Made by a program: the position numbers and the translations under genes. DNA of 64,000 nt from Tritrichomonas musculus. Its lineage: Eukaryota > Parabasalia > Tritrichomonadida > Tritrichomonadidae. The DNA lies in NCBI GenBank assembly GCA_039105265.1, contig JAPFFF010000013.1, positions 2,232,001 through 2,296,000 on the forward strand, given 5' to 3'. This document shows, one piece after another, positions 1 to 10,137 of the stretch. A model generated the notes under the pieces. That model did no database searches and had not been told where the DNA came from. It saw nothing but the letters and a program-made list of their open reading frames with translations. How positions within the stretch are numbered: the stretch's first letter is position 1; the number at the start of each line of letters is the position of its first letter.

Positions 1-557
1 CCATTGATCCTATTCCAAAATAAAGTCAGAAATACTTGTAGTTGCTCTTTTTCTTGTATCTATTTAAAACATAAAACGAATAAGGATCTTTAACTATGTT
101 TTAACTATACTTGAAAATTATCTATCTATATTACTATTATGATTCTTTGGTATTTTCATGCCTGTTAAAGTTATTGGATCAAAATTCGCTTTTGGAGTAG
201 GGTTGCCCAAAGAAATTTAATCATTGAGCGAAAAAAAAAATCGTATAATTTTTTTTTTTTTTTAGAAAACTCTATTAATAGAATAATTACTTTATTACCA
301 TTGAAAAAAGTACTCAATAAAGTGGAAAATGAAATTCTGAGCATTCAAAAATTATATAAACTCATAGAATCAGGATTACTATTTTAAATTAATTTTCAGA
401 AAAAAAATTGAATAAATTGTGACAATGGCGAGGTCTAGTTTTGATTAAATTTTGAAATCAATAATTTTTATAAAAAAAAAAATTTTTTTTTAGCGATAAT
501 GATCACTTTTTCATAAAAAAGAACAACAACAATAATAATAAAAAACTAATTATTTAT
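1..557. other. AT-rich flank, no gene seen
   Basis: No open frame of note is visible on either strand. The stretch contains several A/T homopolymers and the string TAGGGTTGCCCAAAG near 197, which shares its TAGGGTTGC core with the GC-richer repeat end near 44330 (opposite strand). This may be a transposon end. Nothing else can be supported. Confidence 0.5.
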
Positions 558-1430
558 TTAAAAATTGATATCTAATCCAAAAGTTGGATTGCACCACTTT
601 CCGTCATATTTGGTTTTCAAATGGAATTGAAAGTTCTTAAATCTAACCAATCCTCTCACAAAAAGTTCATCTTTTGAAAAATCATATAAGGCTCCGATTT
701 TGCCTTTGTTTCCATAAATGTACTTGTACTGCAAGTAATGATGATTAATAAAATCGTCTTCAGCTCCGTTATAATCACTTCTGATTATGTACGTTAATCT
801 TCGATTGTTTTTTCTCCTTGAAATTGAAAACCCGACTGAATCGGAAACTCCAAGTCCGACGAAATATATGCTGTTAAAAATCGTAGTTTGAAATCCAATA
901 TGAATATCAGAAAGAGAATCAAGTAATGATGCGGTTTTCCTGAATTTCACCCCCAAAAAAAAGCGATAATTATAATTGTAAAAAAGTGAGAACCTTTTTT
1001 CATTAATAAGTGCTGAAATTAACATTTTATCACCAATGTTTATGTCACCAAGAAATGTTGGAATTTTACCTGGAATATAAGAAAGAGAATACAGTATGGG
1101 AATATTACGAATAGATTTTAAGCTTATTGAATAAATGTCTTGGCTGATATTAATAGTATATCTATATGCAATTATATCAAAGGAGAAAAAATTAAATGGA
1201 ATAATAGAAAACGAAACTATTGGAATATTTTCATTAGAAAACATAATCAAAAAATGTTTAGTCCACTGATCCCCTTTCGTCAATTGAAAAAATCTTGGTC
1301 TTAATCGATAAAATGTGGAATTAATACGTCGAATAAGATCAAAATTTAATGATAGGTATGGTTTATTGGCGAGACAGTAAGTATTAAGTCGATATTGGAA
1401 AGTTTTAAAGAAAACTTGTTCAAGATCCAT
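558..1430 (-). CDS. Tom40/VDAC-like hydrogenosomal outer-membrane beta-barrel protein
   Basis: A 290-residue protein without signal peptide, coiled coil or hydrophobic helix. The second half is rich in alternating polar/hydrophobic stretches with aromatic ends, as in transmembrane beta-strands. The last eight residues, TFGLDINF (283-290), fit the mitochondrial beta-signal (polar-x-Gly-hydrophobic-x-hydrophobic-x-hydrophobic) read by the SAM complex. The length matches the Tom40/VDAC porin family, which in trichomonads sits in the hydrogenosome outer membrane and forms the protein import pore. Tom40 versus VDAC cannot be told apart by eye, and the family call rests on strand pattern and C-terminal signal, not on a recognised signature. 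The ATG at 1430 is the first in frame. The stop is followed directly by ATAAATAA, giving a TAAA motif overlapping the stop as in trichomonad 3' ends. Confidence 0.55.
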   Translation of the reverse strand: MDLEQVFFKTFQYRLNTYCLANKPYLSLNFDLIRRINSTFYRLRPRFFQLTKGDQWTKHFLIMFSNENIPIVSFSIIPFNFFSFDIIAYRYTINISQDIYSISLKSIRNIPILYSLSYIPGKIPTFLGDINIGDKMLISALINEKRFSLFYNYNYRFFLGVKFRKTASLLDSLSDIHIGFQTTIFNSIYFVGLGVSDSVGFSISRRKNNRRLTYIIRSDYNGAEDDFINHHYLQYKYIYGNKGKIGALYDFSKDELFVRGLVRFKNFQFHLKTKYDGKWCNPTFGLDINF

Positions 1431-1807
1431 TTATTGGGTTGACAATTCAACTAAATTGTTTTTAAATATATAAGAAGCAAACTATTAAACTTTTTTGTAA
1501 ACTTTTCAATATTCAAAAAACTCATAGAAAATAAGATTCAATAAAAAAAAGAAGAATTATTGAGGGGTTAACCGCCAAGAAAATGTCAAAAAAGTATTTT
1601 TATAAAGATTTGATTAAATAAAAAAATTATTCTAATTCTTTATACATAGTAATATATATTTGTATGCTCAAATTTAAAATTCGCTTATTTTGCCAAGAAT
1701 TATAGAGGAAATAAAAATTCAATCAAAAAATTTGAAAATTTTCACTTTTTCATATAACCAGATATATTTTTGAATACTTTGGAAATATCCAATTTCCAAA
1801 ATAACAA
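1431..1807. other. Intergenic, AT-rich
   Basis: Short spacer between two minus-strand genes. It must hold the promoter of the beta-barrel gene (near 1431-1480) and the 3' end of the LRR gene. No repeat or RNA gene is recognised. Confidence 0.5.
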
Positions 1808-4294
1808 TCAATGGTTAGCAGAATATAATATAGAAGCTTGAATAATTGCTATTACGAATGGAAGTATTGAAAATATCATTATTGGGAGACCAACAGTGAG
1901 GCAATAATAATTAGTAGCTTTTCCATCTTTCCCATATGCTTTATCGAGTAGTTTTGATTCCCATTTTTTAAAATCGTTTTGCTTTTTCAATGATTGATTG
2001 GCAACCCAATCTTTTGCTCCATGGTACCCGCTATAAATATAGTCTAAGCACTTGATAGACACGCCATTCTTTTTTTCATTTTTCAAAGCGTAACATGAAG
2101 CAACAATTGCACTGACAAATATTATCAAAATAAGTGCTATACATATCCAAGTAGAAACATTATTGAGTATTTCGTTGCATTTTCCATAGAATGCTCTCTT
2201 TTTCAGTGTAAAACTTCTATTAAAATGTTTTTTAATAATGAAACAAAATAACAAATAAAACAAAGAGTATGCAAACAATATCAACGTAGATATCCAACTT
2301 GTTTCTAACGATATATAAACAGTCTTTCCTGTTTTATAACCATACGAAAAATAAGGATGAATTCTGGACCACCAAACAACTGAAGTAATAAACACTACTA
2401 TAATACTCAATACTGTAAACATTGCAAAAATTAAAATAAATAAATATAGGCCATACGTGCCACCAACTTCATGCGATTCATTAGGATCACTTAGGAATGG
2501 GCAATCTTCGAAGGCATCATCACCAACAGATTTAACAGATGATGGAATCTCTATATTGTACAATGAACTGCATTGTGAAAAAGCATGATCACCTATTGTT
2601 TTAAGAGAAGAAGAGGAATTTGATGTTGGCTCTGATGGTGAACTTTTAATTGGAGGACAAAAAACTACACTTTCTAATGAAATGCAATAGTAAAAAGCAT
2701 ATTTGCCAATAGATTTAATAGATGATGGCAATGAAATACTCTTTAACGATCTACAATGATTAAAGGTGTAATTATTAATTGACGTTATTGAAAAAGGAAT
2801 AAAAACTTGTTCCAATTTGCAATCAGAAAAAGCATATTGGCCAATTGATGCAACAGAAAAAGGAATAGAAATTTCCTTTAATGATGAACAATCAGCAAAA
2901 GCATATTGTCCAATTGTTGTAACTGAAAAAGGTATCTTGATTTTAATTAAAGATGAACAAGAACGAAACGCATAATCACCAATAATTGTTACTGATGATG
3001 GAATTGATATGTTTATCAAAGATGAGCAGTAATCGAACGAATTAAATCCGATTTCTGTAATATTTGGTGGCAAAGCTACTAACTTTAATGAATTGCAATG
3101 GCTAAATATTTCAGAAGTATTCGTTTTAGATAATTCAATTAATAAAAAATAAATAAGCTCTACATTATTCTCATTTGCAGCATTATGAATTGCATCTAAA
3201 ACATCAGCATTTTTATCCTTTATTGTTCTTTCTTTAGTTCTTAAATAAAGATTAATAAGCTCGGAATAATTGAAATTACATGCGTGATAAAAAATTGAAT
3301 TATCTACTTTTATTTTGGCAGTTATATATCTGTAGTTATAATATTGAAAGATGAATTGATAATTGATTTTGTTTTCATTTAAATAATTCTCTAAAAAGTA
3401 GTTAGCAAACTCATTATGATGGCATTTAATTGACTCGTTAAAGCAATTTGAAAAAGTTTTGTATGGAGGTTGAATTGAGCATTCTTCAAGAATATGAACC
3501 AATTCAGCATTTTGACTATGAATTGCATAAAGCCACAAAGACGGTTTCATTTCTGCATTATTTAATCTCAAATATTGAAAAATTTGAATTGAGCCGTAAA
3601 AAGCAGCATATTCGATCAATGATGGCTCATTTTCTATCAAAAAATTGTTTGTTTCAATAATAGATGGTTTAATTGTTGTGTTTCTAATCGATAAATTTAT
3701 TCGATTTACATAAGAAACGAATTCTTCAACCGAATCATTTCGAATAAGTTCGCAAAGATAAGAAGGATTCTCGCCAATTTTACGTTTTTGCTCAAAATTG
3801 TTTAGAAGGTCTTCTTTACTTAATTCTTCTTCGATTTTCATCTGCTCTTGAATGCAAAGAAAATCTTTGATTTCGGGATAGAAAAAGTAATGATAATTTG
3901 AGCTTGTTTTTTGGCTTCTGAATAATATTTCTTGAACCATTGTTTGATCAACGCTGATTACTTTGTGTTCTATAAAAAGCAAAATCAATAACTTGTTGCT
4001 TTTAAAAATATCGAATATTTCGGATTCTGCGAATGTATCTTTGATGTAATAATAAAAAAATTGTAGAATTTTTTCAATCTTTTGGAAAAAATCTGGCAAT
4101 CGATGATGATTATTAGATATTTTAATTAGCAGATGAAAGAATAATTTAACTTCTTCTTTATAATTTTGAATTTCTTGCTTTTCTAAGATATTAATTAAAT
4201 TGTAATATTTATTATCATCGCTGCTCTCTTCTATAAATTGAAGGAGAATATCATACAGTTTTTCTTTTGCATTAATATATTCTTGATATTCCAT
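1808..4294 (-). CDS. BspA-like LRR_5 protein with ankyrin-like N-terminus and four C-terminal membrane segments
   Basis: About 828 residues from the chosen ATG at 4294. Residues 1-390 are helical and resemble the trichomonad DUF3447/ankyrin-type N-terminal module (short motifs such as LIEYAAFYGS and LWLYAIHSQNAEL). Residues about 400-600 are at least eight LRR_5 (BspA/TpLRR) repeats of about 23 residues with the pattern SIPxSVxxIGxYAFxxCSSL. Four hydrophobic segments follow at about 612-645, 660-686, 713-736 and 797-826. BspA-like LRRs are usually adhesion or recognition modules; here they precede a polytopic tail and there is no signal peptide. The frame stays open for 55 more residues upstream (to 4459), but that extension is low-complexity Ile-rich and the family normally begins near MEYQEY, so 4294 is preferred. 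TTCAATGG overlaps this start and resembles an initiator element. Confidence 0.75.
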   Translation of the reverse strand: MEYQEYINAKEKLYDILLQFIEESSDDNKYYNLINILEKQEIQNYKEEVKLFFHLLIKISNNHHRLPDFFQKIEKILQFFYYYIKDTFAESEIFDIFKSNKLLILLFIEHKVISVDQTMVQEILFRSQKTSSNYHYFFYPEIKDFLCIQEQMKIEEELSKEDLLNNFEQKRKIGENPSYLCELIRNDSVEEFVSYVNRINLSIRNTTIKPSIIETNNFLIENEPSLIEYAAFYGSIQIFQYLRLNNAEMKPSLWLYAIHSQNAELVHILEECSIQPPYKTFSNCFNESIKCHHNEFANYFLENYLNENKINYQFIFQYYNYRYITAKIKVDNSIFYHACNFNYSELINLYLRTKERTIKDKNADVLDAIHNAANENNVELIYFLLIELSKTNTSEIFSHCNSLKLVALPPNITEIGFNSFDYCSSLINISIPSSVTIIGDYAFRSCSSLIKIKIPFSVTTIGQYAFADCSSLKEISIPFSVASIGQYAFSDCKLEQVFIPFSITSINNYTFNHCRSLKSISLPSSIKSIGKYAFYYCISLESVVFCPPIKSSPSEPTSNSSSSLKTIGDHAFSQCSSLYNIEIPSSVKSVGDDAFEDCPFLSDPNESHEVGGTYGLYLFILIFAMFTVLSIIVVFITSVVWWSRIHPYFSYGYKTGKTVYISLETSWISTLILFAYSLFYLLFCFIIKKHFNRSFTLKKRAFYGKCNEILNNVSTWICIALILIIFVSAIVASCYALKNEKKNGVSIKCLDYIYSGYHGAKDWVANQSLKKQNDFKKWESKLLDKAYGKDGKATNYYCLTVGLPIMIFSILPFVIAIIQASILYSANH

Positions 4295-4564
4295 TGAATG
4301 CGTTATTAATCTAGTTTCAATTGCATTCAAAATAATTATATGGTTTACAAATATTATACTTATTATTATATCTTGAAATTGTAGGATCAATATGTTAATT
4401 AAACAAATAATACAATTTATATAATAAATTTTAGTCATAATAAATAATAAAAAAAACAATTTTGATAAAAAAAACTATTTTTTTATTTAACAACCAAATT
4501 TGTACTCAAATTCAAACAAAAATACGTTAAAATAAAATTAACGTCAGAAAAGATTTTGAAAAAA

Positions 4565-7500
4565 ATGTATAGTTTTATCCCTCCTCATTTACAGGATAAA
4601 TATGAATTTAATGAAGCATTAGATTTTTTCCAAATGGTACAATATAGTGAAGGAAATAAGTTATATGAATGGGAAGGTGACGAGATTAATACTAATCCGA
4701 TTGTATTAGATTTTAATGGTAGAGAAGAATTAATTAAATCAATTAGGGATGCTAAATCAACAAAATACTGTCGTTTTAAAACAATAACAATACCAACCAA
4801 ACAATGCAAAGGATTATTTTTCTCATTAAGAAATAAACTCATGTATTCAAAAGTTGATCCAAGTAAAAAAGTTCACACAAACAAATTATATTTATTTAAT
4901 GTACACCATGCATATAAGAGTCCAGAAAACAATAGACCAAAGCCATATATTGCCAGAGAAAAGAAGAAAGGAATCATTAATGATTTATTAGTTGATCATC
5001 TCAATCCACAAGTGATAATTTATTTTGCTAAATATGTTATGCGATTATTAAAGAATACATCTAAAGAAATTGAAAAAATGCCACAAATATCTTTAAATCC
5101 ATACATGAAAGATTCTTATTTACCTGAAGAATTTGATATTTATGAATCAATCATCGAAATGGCAGCAATTATCTTGACTGCTGAAAGATTCAGAAGTGAA
5201 AAAGCTCTTCTTCTGTCCTATATTGAGTTTTATAAACTCAAGCATTCAGATCCATGTAAAGCATTGAATTTTTTGAGACAAATGTTCAGTAATAAACAAG
5301 GGGAGACTCCTTCTTTGTTGTTCCCAAAAATTGCTGTGAAAAAAAAGAAATATTATGATCATAATTCAGATTATATCAGAAAAAGCATTATCGCTGAGGA
5401 TGAAAATAAAATTGAGGTCTTGGTTTATAAAAGTGACGGATCAATTGAACATATAATTCACACCCCAAATCAGAGCGGAGAATCATCTCCAAATTTATCA
5501 GATAAAAAAGAGAATTTTGACAATTTTGAGCTTAAACAACTGCCGCATGTGAGCAATGATTCAGCTCCTTCTGATTTTACAAAGAATAATTTTCAATCTG
5601 ATTTGATTGGTACAAAACAAAAAGTGGCAGATAAAAAGGATTGGGGTTTTGCAAATAAACTAATTAAAAAAGAAAATCAAAGCAATGGTTGGCCAAATGA
5701 TCAATCAAAAACTAAAAATACGGACTTTTTAAAAGTTGTAAAATCAGAGCAAAAAGTGGCAGACAACAAAGATTGGTATTATTCCAATCAGCAAGTTAAA
5801 AAGGAGAGTCAAAACAGTTTTGATATAAACAAAGATTGTTTTATTGGTCAAACTAATTCTAGAAATCCAGTTTTTTTAAACACAGTCAAATCAGAGCAAA
5901 AAGTGGCAGATAGCAAAGATTGGTTTTGTTCCAATCAACAAGTTAAAAAAGAAATGCAAGACAGTTTTCCGGTAAACAATGGTTGGTTTAATAATCAAAC
6001 TAATTCTAGAAATCCAGTTTTTTTAAACACAGTCAAATCAGAGCAAAAAGAAGCAGATAGCAAAGATTGGTTTTGTTCCAATCAGCAATTAAAAAAGGAA
6101 AATCAAAGCAGCATTTCAAAGAGCAATGGTTGGCTTCATGATCCAAAAAAAAGCCCCAATTTTTTAACCTTTTTAAAATCAGAGCATGAAATTGAAGACA
6201 AAAACAAATCACTTTTTCAATTTCAGAATAGTCTATCTCCTTCTCAAAATCAAAATAGTTTATCAGGCCATTCAGAGAATAAAGCAATGTATAATTATAC
6301 CAATATCATTCCAGAACAAAGCCAAAATCAATGGAAATATCAGACTAATTATTCAAGTGAAAGCAATGATGATTTAGACAAAAAAGATAGATTAAAAAAA
6401 GAAGATCAAAATAATTTTTTATATTTTAAGTTTAACGCAAACAGTAATCAGCAACATAATTATGCAGTTAATGAATCCAAAATTAACAATGATTCAGTTA
6501 ACAAATCTTTTCAAAATTTTGCTGAAAATAAGAATTCAATTCAAAATAGTTTTTTGTTTCCAAATGATGCAAATAGCAAATGGAATCAAGACAACTTTGC
6601 CAATAATAATGTCACTTCAACAATAATGAAAGCAGACAGCTGCAACTTTTTCGGCAACAATAAATTCATAGAAAAAAATGAAAATAATCCAAATCAAGTC
6701 CAAATTAATTCTACTTTTAAATTCCCCGATTTCGAAACAAATAAGAATGAAACCAAAAAACAAGAAAGTCCAATATTATTCACATTCGGATCGAACAATC
6801 AATTGTCACAAAATCAAGTACAAAGCAGCCATAGTTATTATAATAAAATGCAAAATGATGAAGAAAAGCAAGAAAATTCATTTTTATTCAAATTTAAATC
6901 ATGTGACGAATTATCACAAAAGGAAACAAAATTTACAATAGATCCAAGCATTAATGAGCCACCCAAAGATCCAAGAAATATGAAGGATTTTGAACCATTT
7001 TTGTTTAATAATGGCGCTACAACACGTCAAAGCAAATGGGAAGTTCCTGATAAAGAAAAGAGCAACACAATAAAGAATGATTGGGGTTTAGATTTTGATT
7101 TTGAAGAAGAAGAAGAAGAATTAAATGAACTAGTAAAAAATATCAGAAATGATTCACATGAATATAATGACGATCCATTAGTATCGTTTGAAATTGATCG
7201 ACTTAGTTTAAGTCAGCCATCGCCAAAAATCACACTTGAAGAAGAAGATGAAGATGAAGTTGAAGTTGATGATGATGCTGGTGATTCTTTCATCAACAAT
7301 GAAAATGATGATAATGATGATGATGATGAAGCTGGTGATTCTTTCATCAACAATGAAAATGATGATAATGATGATGATGGCCTTTTAATTGAGCAAAAAA
7401 GTTATAGAAAATCTAAAAAAATCGGAGGTTCTGAGCTTATTCGACTCGAACCTCCAAAATATTTTTACGAGAGATTCCTTGAAATGGCCGATTATTCACA

Positions 7501-7780
7501 GGTTTTCAATTCGATAGATAACTTGCCTTTCTTCATGAGAAATGCTTTAAGAGATGAGTTTTATGATAGAAAACTTGATAAATTAAAAGCAATGTCAGAG
7601 AATCGCCCAACTCCAACTCACAAAAGAAAATTCAAGGTTTTGGTTTTAAATACAAAAAAGTTTTTCAATATTTCAAATCGTCCTTGTTTACAGAAAATAT
7701 GTCATAGTGTTTTACGTAAATGGCGCCCTAATGCAAATGATGCAAGAAACTCTAATGCTAATGCCTTTTTATGGCAATAA
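4565..7780 (+). CDS. Asn/Gln/Lys-rich protein with internal tandem repeats, function unknown
   Basis: About 1071 residues; the first ATG is at 4565 (an in-frame TTG lies three codons before). I do not recognise the family. Residues 1-270 form a Lys-rich, probably folded, helical N-terminus. Residues about 349-545 contain four tandem units of roughly 45-49 residues, each with EQKVADxKDW, SNQQxKKE and a KS end; the middle copies are nearly identical in DNA (5750-6060), so they expanded recently. Residues 545-830 are Asn/Gln/Ser-rich with recurrent short (L)FxF motifs (FLFKF, ILFTF, STFKF), loosely like FG-type disordered repeats. Acidic tracts follow (about 845-960), including a duplicated AGDSFINNENDD block. 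Residues 965-1071 are a basic, possibly folded C-terminus. No signal peptide or membrane segment. A nuclear or cytoskeletal scaffold role is possible but unproven. Confidence 0.7.
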   Translation: MYSFIPPHLQDKYEFNEALDFFQMVQYSEGNKLYEWEGDEINTNPIVLDFNGREELIKSIRDAKSTKYCRFKTITIPTKQCKGLFFSLRNKLMYSKVDPSKKVHTNKLYLFNVHHAYKSPENNRPKPYIAREKKKGIINDLLVDHLNPQVIIYFAKYVMRLLKNTSKEIEKMPQISLNPYMKDSYLPEEFDIYESIIEMAAIILTAERFRSEKALLLSYIEFYKLKHSDPCKALNFLRQMFSNKQGETPSLLFPKIAVKKKKYYDHNSDYIRKSIIAEDENKIEVLVYKSDGSIEHIIHTPNQSGESSPNLSDKKENFDNFELKQLPHVSNDSAPSDFTKNNFQSDLIGTKQKVADKKDWGFANKLIKKENQSNGWPNDQSKTKNTDFLKVVKSEQKVADNKDWYYSNQQVKKESQNSFDINKDCFIGQTNSRNPVFLNTVKSEQKVADSKDWFCSNQQVKKEMQDSFPVNNGWFNNQTNSRNPVFLNTVKSEQKEADSKDWFCSNQQLKKENQSSISKSNGWLHDPKKSPNFLTFLKSEHEIEDKNKSLFQFQNSLSPSQNQNSLSGHSENKAMYNYTNIIPEQSQNQWKYQTNYSSESNDDLDKKDRLKKEDQNNFLYFKFNANSNQQHNYAVNESKINNDSVNKSFQNFAENKNSIQNSFLFPNDANSKWNQDNFANNNVTSTIMKADSCNFFGNNKFIEKNENNPNQVQINSTFKFPDFETNKNETKKQESPILFTFGSNNQLSQNQVQSSHSYYNKMQNDEEKQENSFLFKFKSCDELSQKETKFTIDPSINEPPKDPRNMKDFEPFLFNNGATTRQSKWEVPDKEKSNTIKNDWGLDFDFEEEEEELNELVKNIRNDSHEYNDDPLVSFEIDRLSLSQPSPKITLEEEDEDEVEVDDDAGDSFINNENDDNDDDDEAGDSFINNENDDNDDDGLLIEQKSYRKSKKIGGSELIRLEPPKYFYERFLEMADYSQVFNSIDNLPFFMRNALRDEFYDRKLDKLKAMSENRPTPTHKRKFKVLVLNTKKFFNISNRPCLQKICHSVLRKWRPNANDARNSNANAFLWQ

Positions 7781-8204
7781 GTTTATATATAGACATGCTT
7801 TTTTTATACGATTTTTTTAATATTGCAGTTTTTATTTAAAATGAATCTACATAGCCAATCTGCTTTTTAAAAATTGTTTTCAACTGCAATATAAATAAAG
7901 TTTGAAACTGGCCCTTCATTTTAATTTGATGACTATTAAGGGAGTACGTCCAATTCAATGCTCCGAATTCAATGAGATTTCTCAAATATTTTTGATCTTT
8001 TTTGGAGTAAAAAAAGTTGAAAAATCATTTATTTTTGAGGAAATAAAATGCTTATTATTCATAGATTGATGATATATTAATTGAAAATTATTATAGATTC
8101 GTCCATAAAATTTATTAATTTAGGTGTGGAAATTTATCCTTAAACAAAAATCAAAATTTCCCATAATTTTTTTGAATGACTTTTTGATATCGATACATAA
8201 ATAT
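7781..8204. other. Intergenic, AT-rich
   Basis: Spacer downstream of the 4565-7780 gene with no coding potential that I can see. It leads into the dispersed repeat that starts near 8205. Confidence 0.5.
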
Positions 8205-8580
8205 GCACAGATTCTCGAGATCAATTTCTGAGAACGAGATTTTTTTTTTCACAGCTTTTGATATCAGAATTATCAATTAAACTTTTTGATAAATACATGA
8301 TCGTAATTTAATCTCAAATATTTCAAGAAAAAGAATGTACTTTTTGATTTTAATCTTAAAATAAGCATAAATACATTATATTATTTATTTTAAATATTTT
8401 AAAATCACAAATACCAATTATTAAAAAAGATAAATCTGTCTGAGATCTCGGTAATTGATATGAAGTTTACAATTATTTTTATATCACATTTCATATCTGA
8501 TTTCTTGATAATCGATAATCTCGATATCAGATTTTCAAACTGATAATCGAGTATCAGATGAAAAAAAGTGACCTTTTTTA
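8205..8580 (+). repeat. Dispersed MITE-like repeat, copy of the 28112-28530 element
   Basis: About 375 bp align by eye along their whole length with 28125-28510, starting at GATTCTCGAG and ending at the imperfect hairpin CTGATAATCGAGTATCAGATG. Differences are scattered substitutions and small indels. The outer GGCTTGTTATT ends seen in the 28-kb copy are missing here. The hairpin half also recurs at 40948-41087. It is non-coding: the short frames in it are chance. Confidence 0.75.
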
Positions 8581-8770
8581 TATCTTTGCAATTCATCGGA
8601 TCGTGAGACCATTTATCGGGCGGTTACTTTCCGATAAGACCATTTATCGGGCGGTTAGAAAAACGTATTTATCGATACTCATCATTCATCGGACGGTTTT
8701 TTATCGATATTATCGGATTATCGATAAACATCCGATGACCAATAAAACGGTTTATCGATAAGCATCCCTG
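8581..8770. repeat. GC-richer patch with repeated TTATCGGGCGGTT-like motifs
   Basis: A 190-bp patch with four variants of a short motif (TTTATCGGGCGGTTA twice, CATCGGACGGTT, and ATCGATAA-rich spacers), joined to the end of the 8205-8580 repeat. It lies about 80 bp upstream of the HAD hydrolase start and ends at a 19-20-nt T tract (about 8786-8806). It is either the other half of a composite mobile element or an upstream regulatory patch. Confidence 0.45.
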
Positions 8771-8837
8771 GAAAAAATGTCTTGTTTTTTTTTTTTTTTT
8801 TTTTTTGAATGAAAAGTATTCAAATTTTTCTGAAAGT

Positions 8838-8842
8838 TCATT
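8838..8842 (+). promoter_or_regulatory. Initiator (Inr)-like element of the HAD gene
   Basis: TCATT matches the trichomonad initiator TCA(+1)Y(T/A). With A8840 as +1, the 5' UTR to the ATG at 8850 would be 10 nt, in the usual range. It supports 8850, not the upstream ATG at 8805, as the start. Confidence 0.45.
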
Positions 8843-8849
8843 TTTAAAA

Positions 8850-9524
8850 ATGGCTTGTTGGCCAAATCCAATAAAAGCTATCATTTTCGACAATGATGGA
8901 ACTTTCCTAGATACTAACTGGGCATACATTGATGCCATTAATTTAGTTGTGGGCCAGCCAATGTCACAAGAATTTTTTAATTCCATAAATGGAACAGGTG
9001 CCAAAGCTGCTTCTAAAAAGATAGTTGCTGAATTTAAATTAAACATGACACCAGATGAATTTCTTTCCAAACGCGATGCTATTGTTAGCAAACTTCTCAT
9101 CAAATCAAAACCTTTTCCAGGTGTTGTCGAACTTGCACGAAGATTCAAAAAGATGGGCTACAAAATTGGACTTGCGACTAGTGCTGATGCAGATAAAACA
9201 AAAATCAAATTTTCAAATCAACCAGATATTCTAAACATATTCGATGTAGTATTGACTTCAAGCGATGCCAGCAAACTGAAGCCAGATCCTGAAATATTTC
9301 TCAAATGTGCAGAAAAATTGGGAAATTTTGATCCTTCTAATGTTTTGGTCTTTGAAGATGCATATAATGGAATAAGTGCAGCAAATAACGCTGGAATGGC
9401 ATCAGCCTTTTTTGCAAACGGTAACAATGATTATGATAAGCTATTTGAGCAGTTTAAATGCAGTCCTTCCTATGTTTTCCAAACATATGACAGTTTTGAC
9501 ATGTCAAAATTTATATGGTCTTAA
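8850..9524 (+). CDS. HAD-superfamily hydrolase (subfamily IA, phosphoglycolate phosphatase/beta-phosphoglucomutase-like)
   Basis: A 224-residue cytosolic phosphatase or phosphomutase candidate. All four HAD motifs are intact: motif I FDNDGTFLDT with nucleophile and acid/base Asp at 14 and 16; motif II LATSAD near 107-112; motif III Lys in KLKPDP near 143; motif IV VFEDAYNG near 167 holding the metal-binding acids. The residues between motif I and II form the helical cap typical of subfamily IA (DREG-2, Gs1 and beta-PGM relatives). The substrate cannot be read from sequence. The frame opens 15 codons earlier at 8805, but that ATG follows directly on a T tract and the initiator-like TCATT lies downstream of it, so 8850 is preferred. 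The stop overlaps TAAAGG, a TAAA-type 3' signal. Confidence 0.85.
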   Translation: MACWPNPIKAIIFDNDGTFLDTNWAYIDAINLVVGQPMSQEFFNSINGTGAKAASKKIVAEFKLNMTPDEFLSKRDAIVSKLLIKSKPFPGVVELARRFKKMGYKIGLATSADADKTKIKFSNQPDILNIFDVVLTSSDASKLKPDPEIFLKCAEKLGNFDPSNVLVFEDAYNGISAANNAGMASAFFANGNNDYDKLFEQFKCSPSYVFQTYDSFDMSKFIWS

Positions 9525-10137
9525 AGGCATGTTCATATTCTAGTTTTAGATACATCAGAGCTGTGCGAAATAAAAATATTTAAGACTAATAAAAAAAATG
9601 GCCAAGATAATTGTTAATTTAAAATTTATTTTTATAAAAAAATTCAACGAGAAAAAGAGTTTGTCAGATTGCAAAATTGAGAGGTTGTAAAACCCTCTCA
9701 AAAATTAACCATTAAAACAAATGAAACAGTTAAAAAATAGAGAATGATTTTATGGGTGAAAATTATTTGTAATAATGGAGAGAACTTAGAATTGTAGCAA
9801 GAATTTCTTAACCAACAGTTTACTTTTGAATGTATAAATAATTTTATAAATAATTGCTTTTAAACCAAAGATTATATTGAATCAATTGGATTGGCAAAAC
9901 AATAGCTTTATAAAGACTACATGAAAATGTCAGGTCGTTTACTTTTAATAATTCCACTTTTTGAATAGATGCAAAAAAAAAAAAAAAATCATAATTCACT
10001 AAATAGATGCAAAAAAAGATCAGTATTTTTTTGGCTGTTGAGCCCTTTATGATGTTTGATTTTTTCGAAATCTGTGAATTTAAAAATCATAGTTATATAA
10101 GAGAGAAAAAAAATGTTTAATTATAGATTGAACATTT
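9525..10137. other. Intergenic, AT-rich
   Basis: Non-coding spacer between the HAD gene and the furin-like relic. It has several A/T homopolymers and a short direct repeat of AATAGATGCAAAAAAA (9963 and 10002). No RNA gene or transposon end is recognised. Confidence 0.45.

Noticed and set aside
4295-4459. 55-residue N-terminal extension of the LRR membrane protein
   Set aside because: Low-complexity Ile-rich reading of AT-rich DNA; the family-like start is at 4294.
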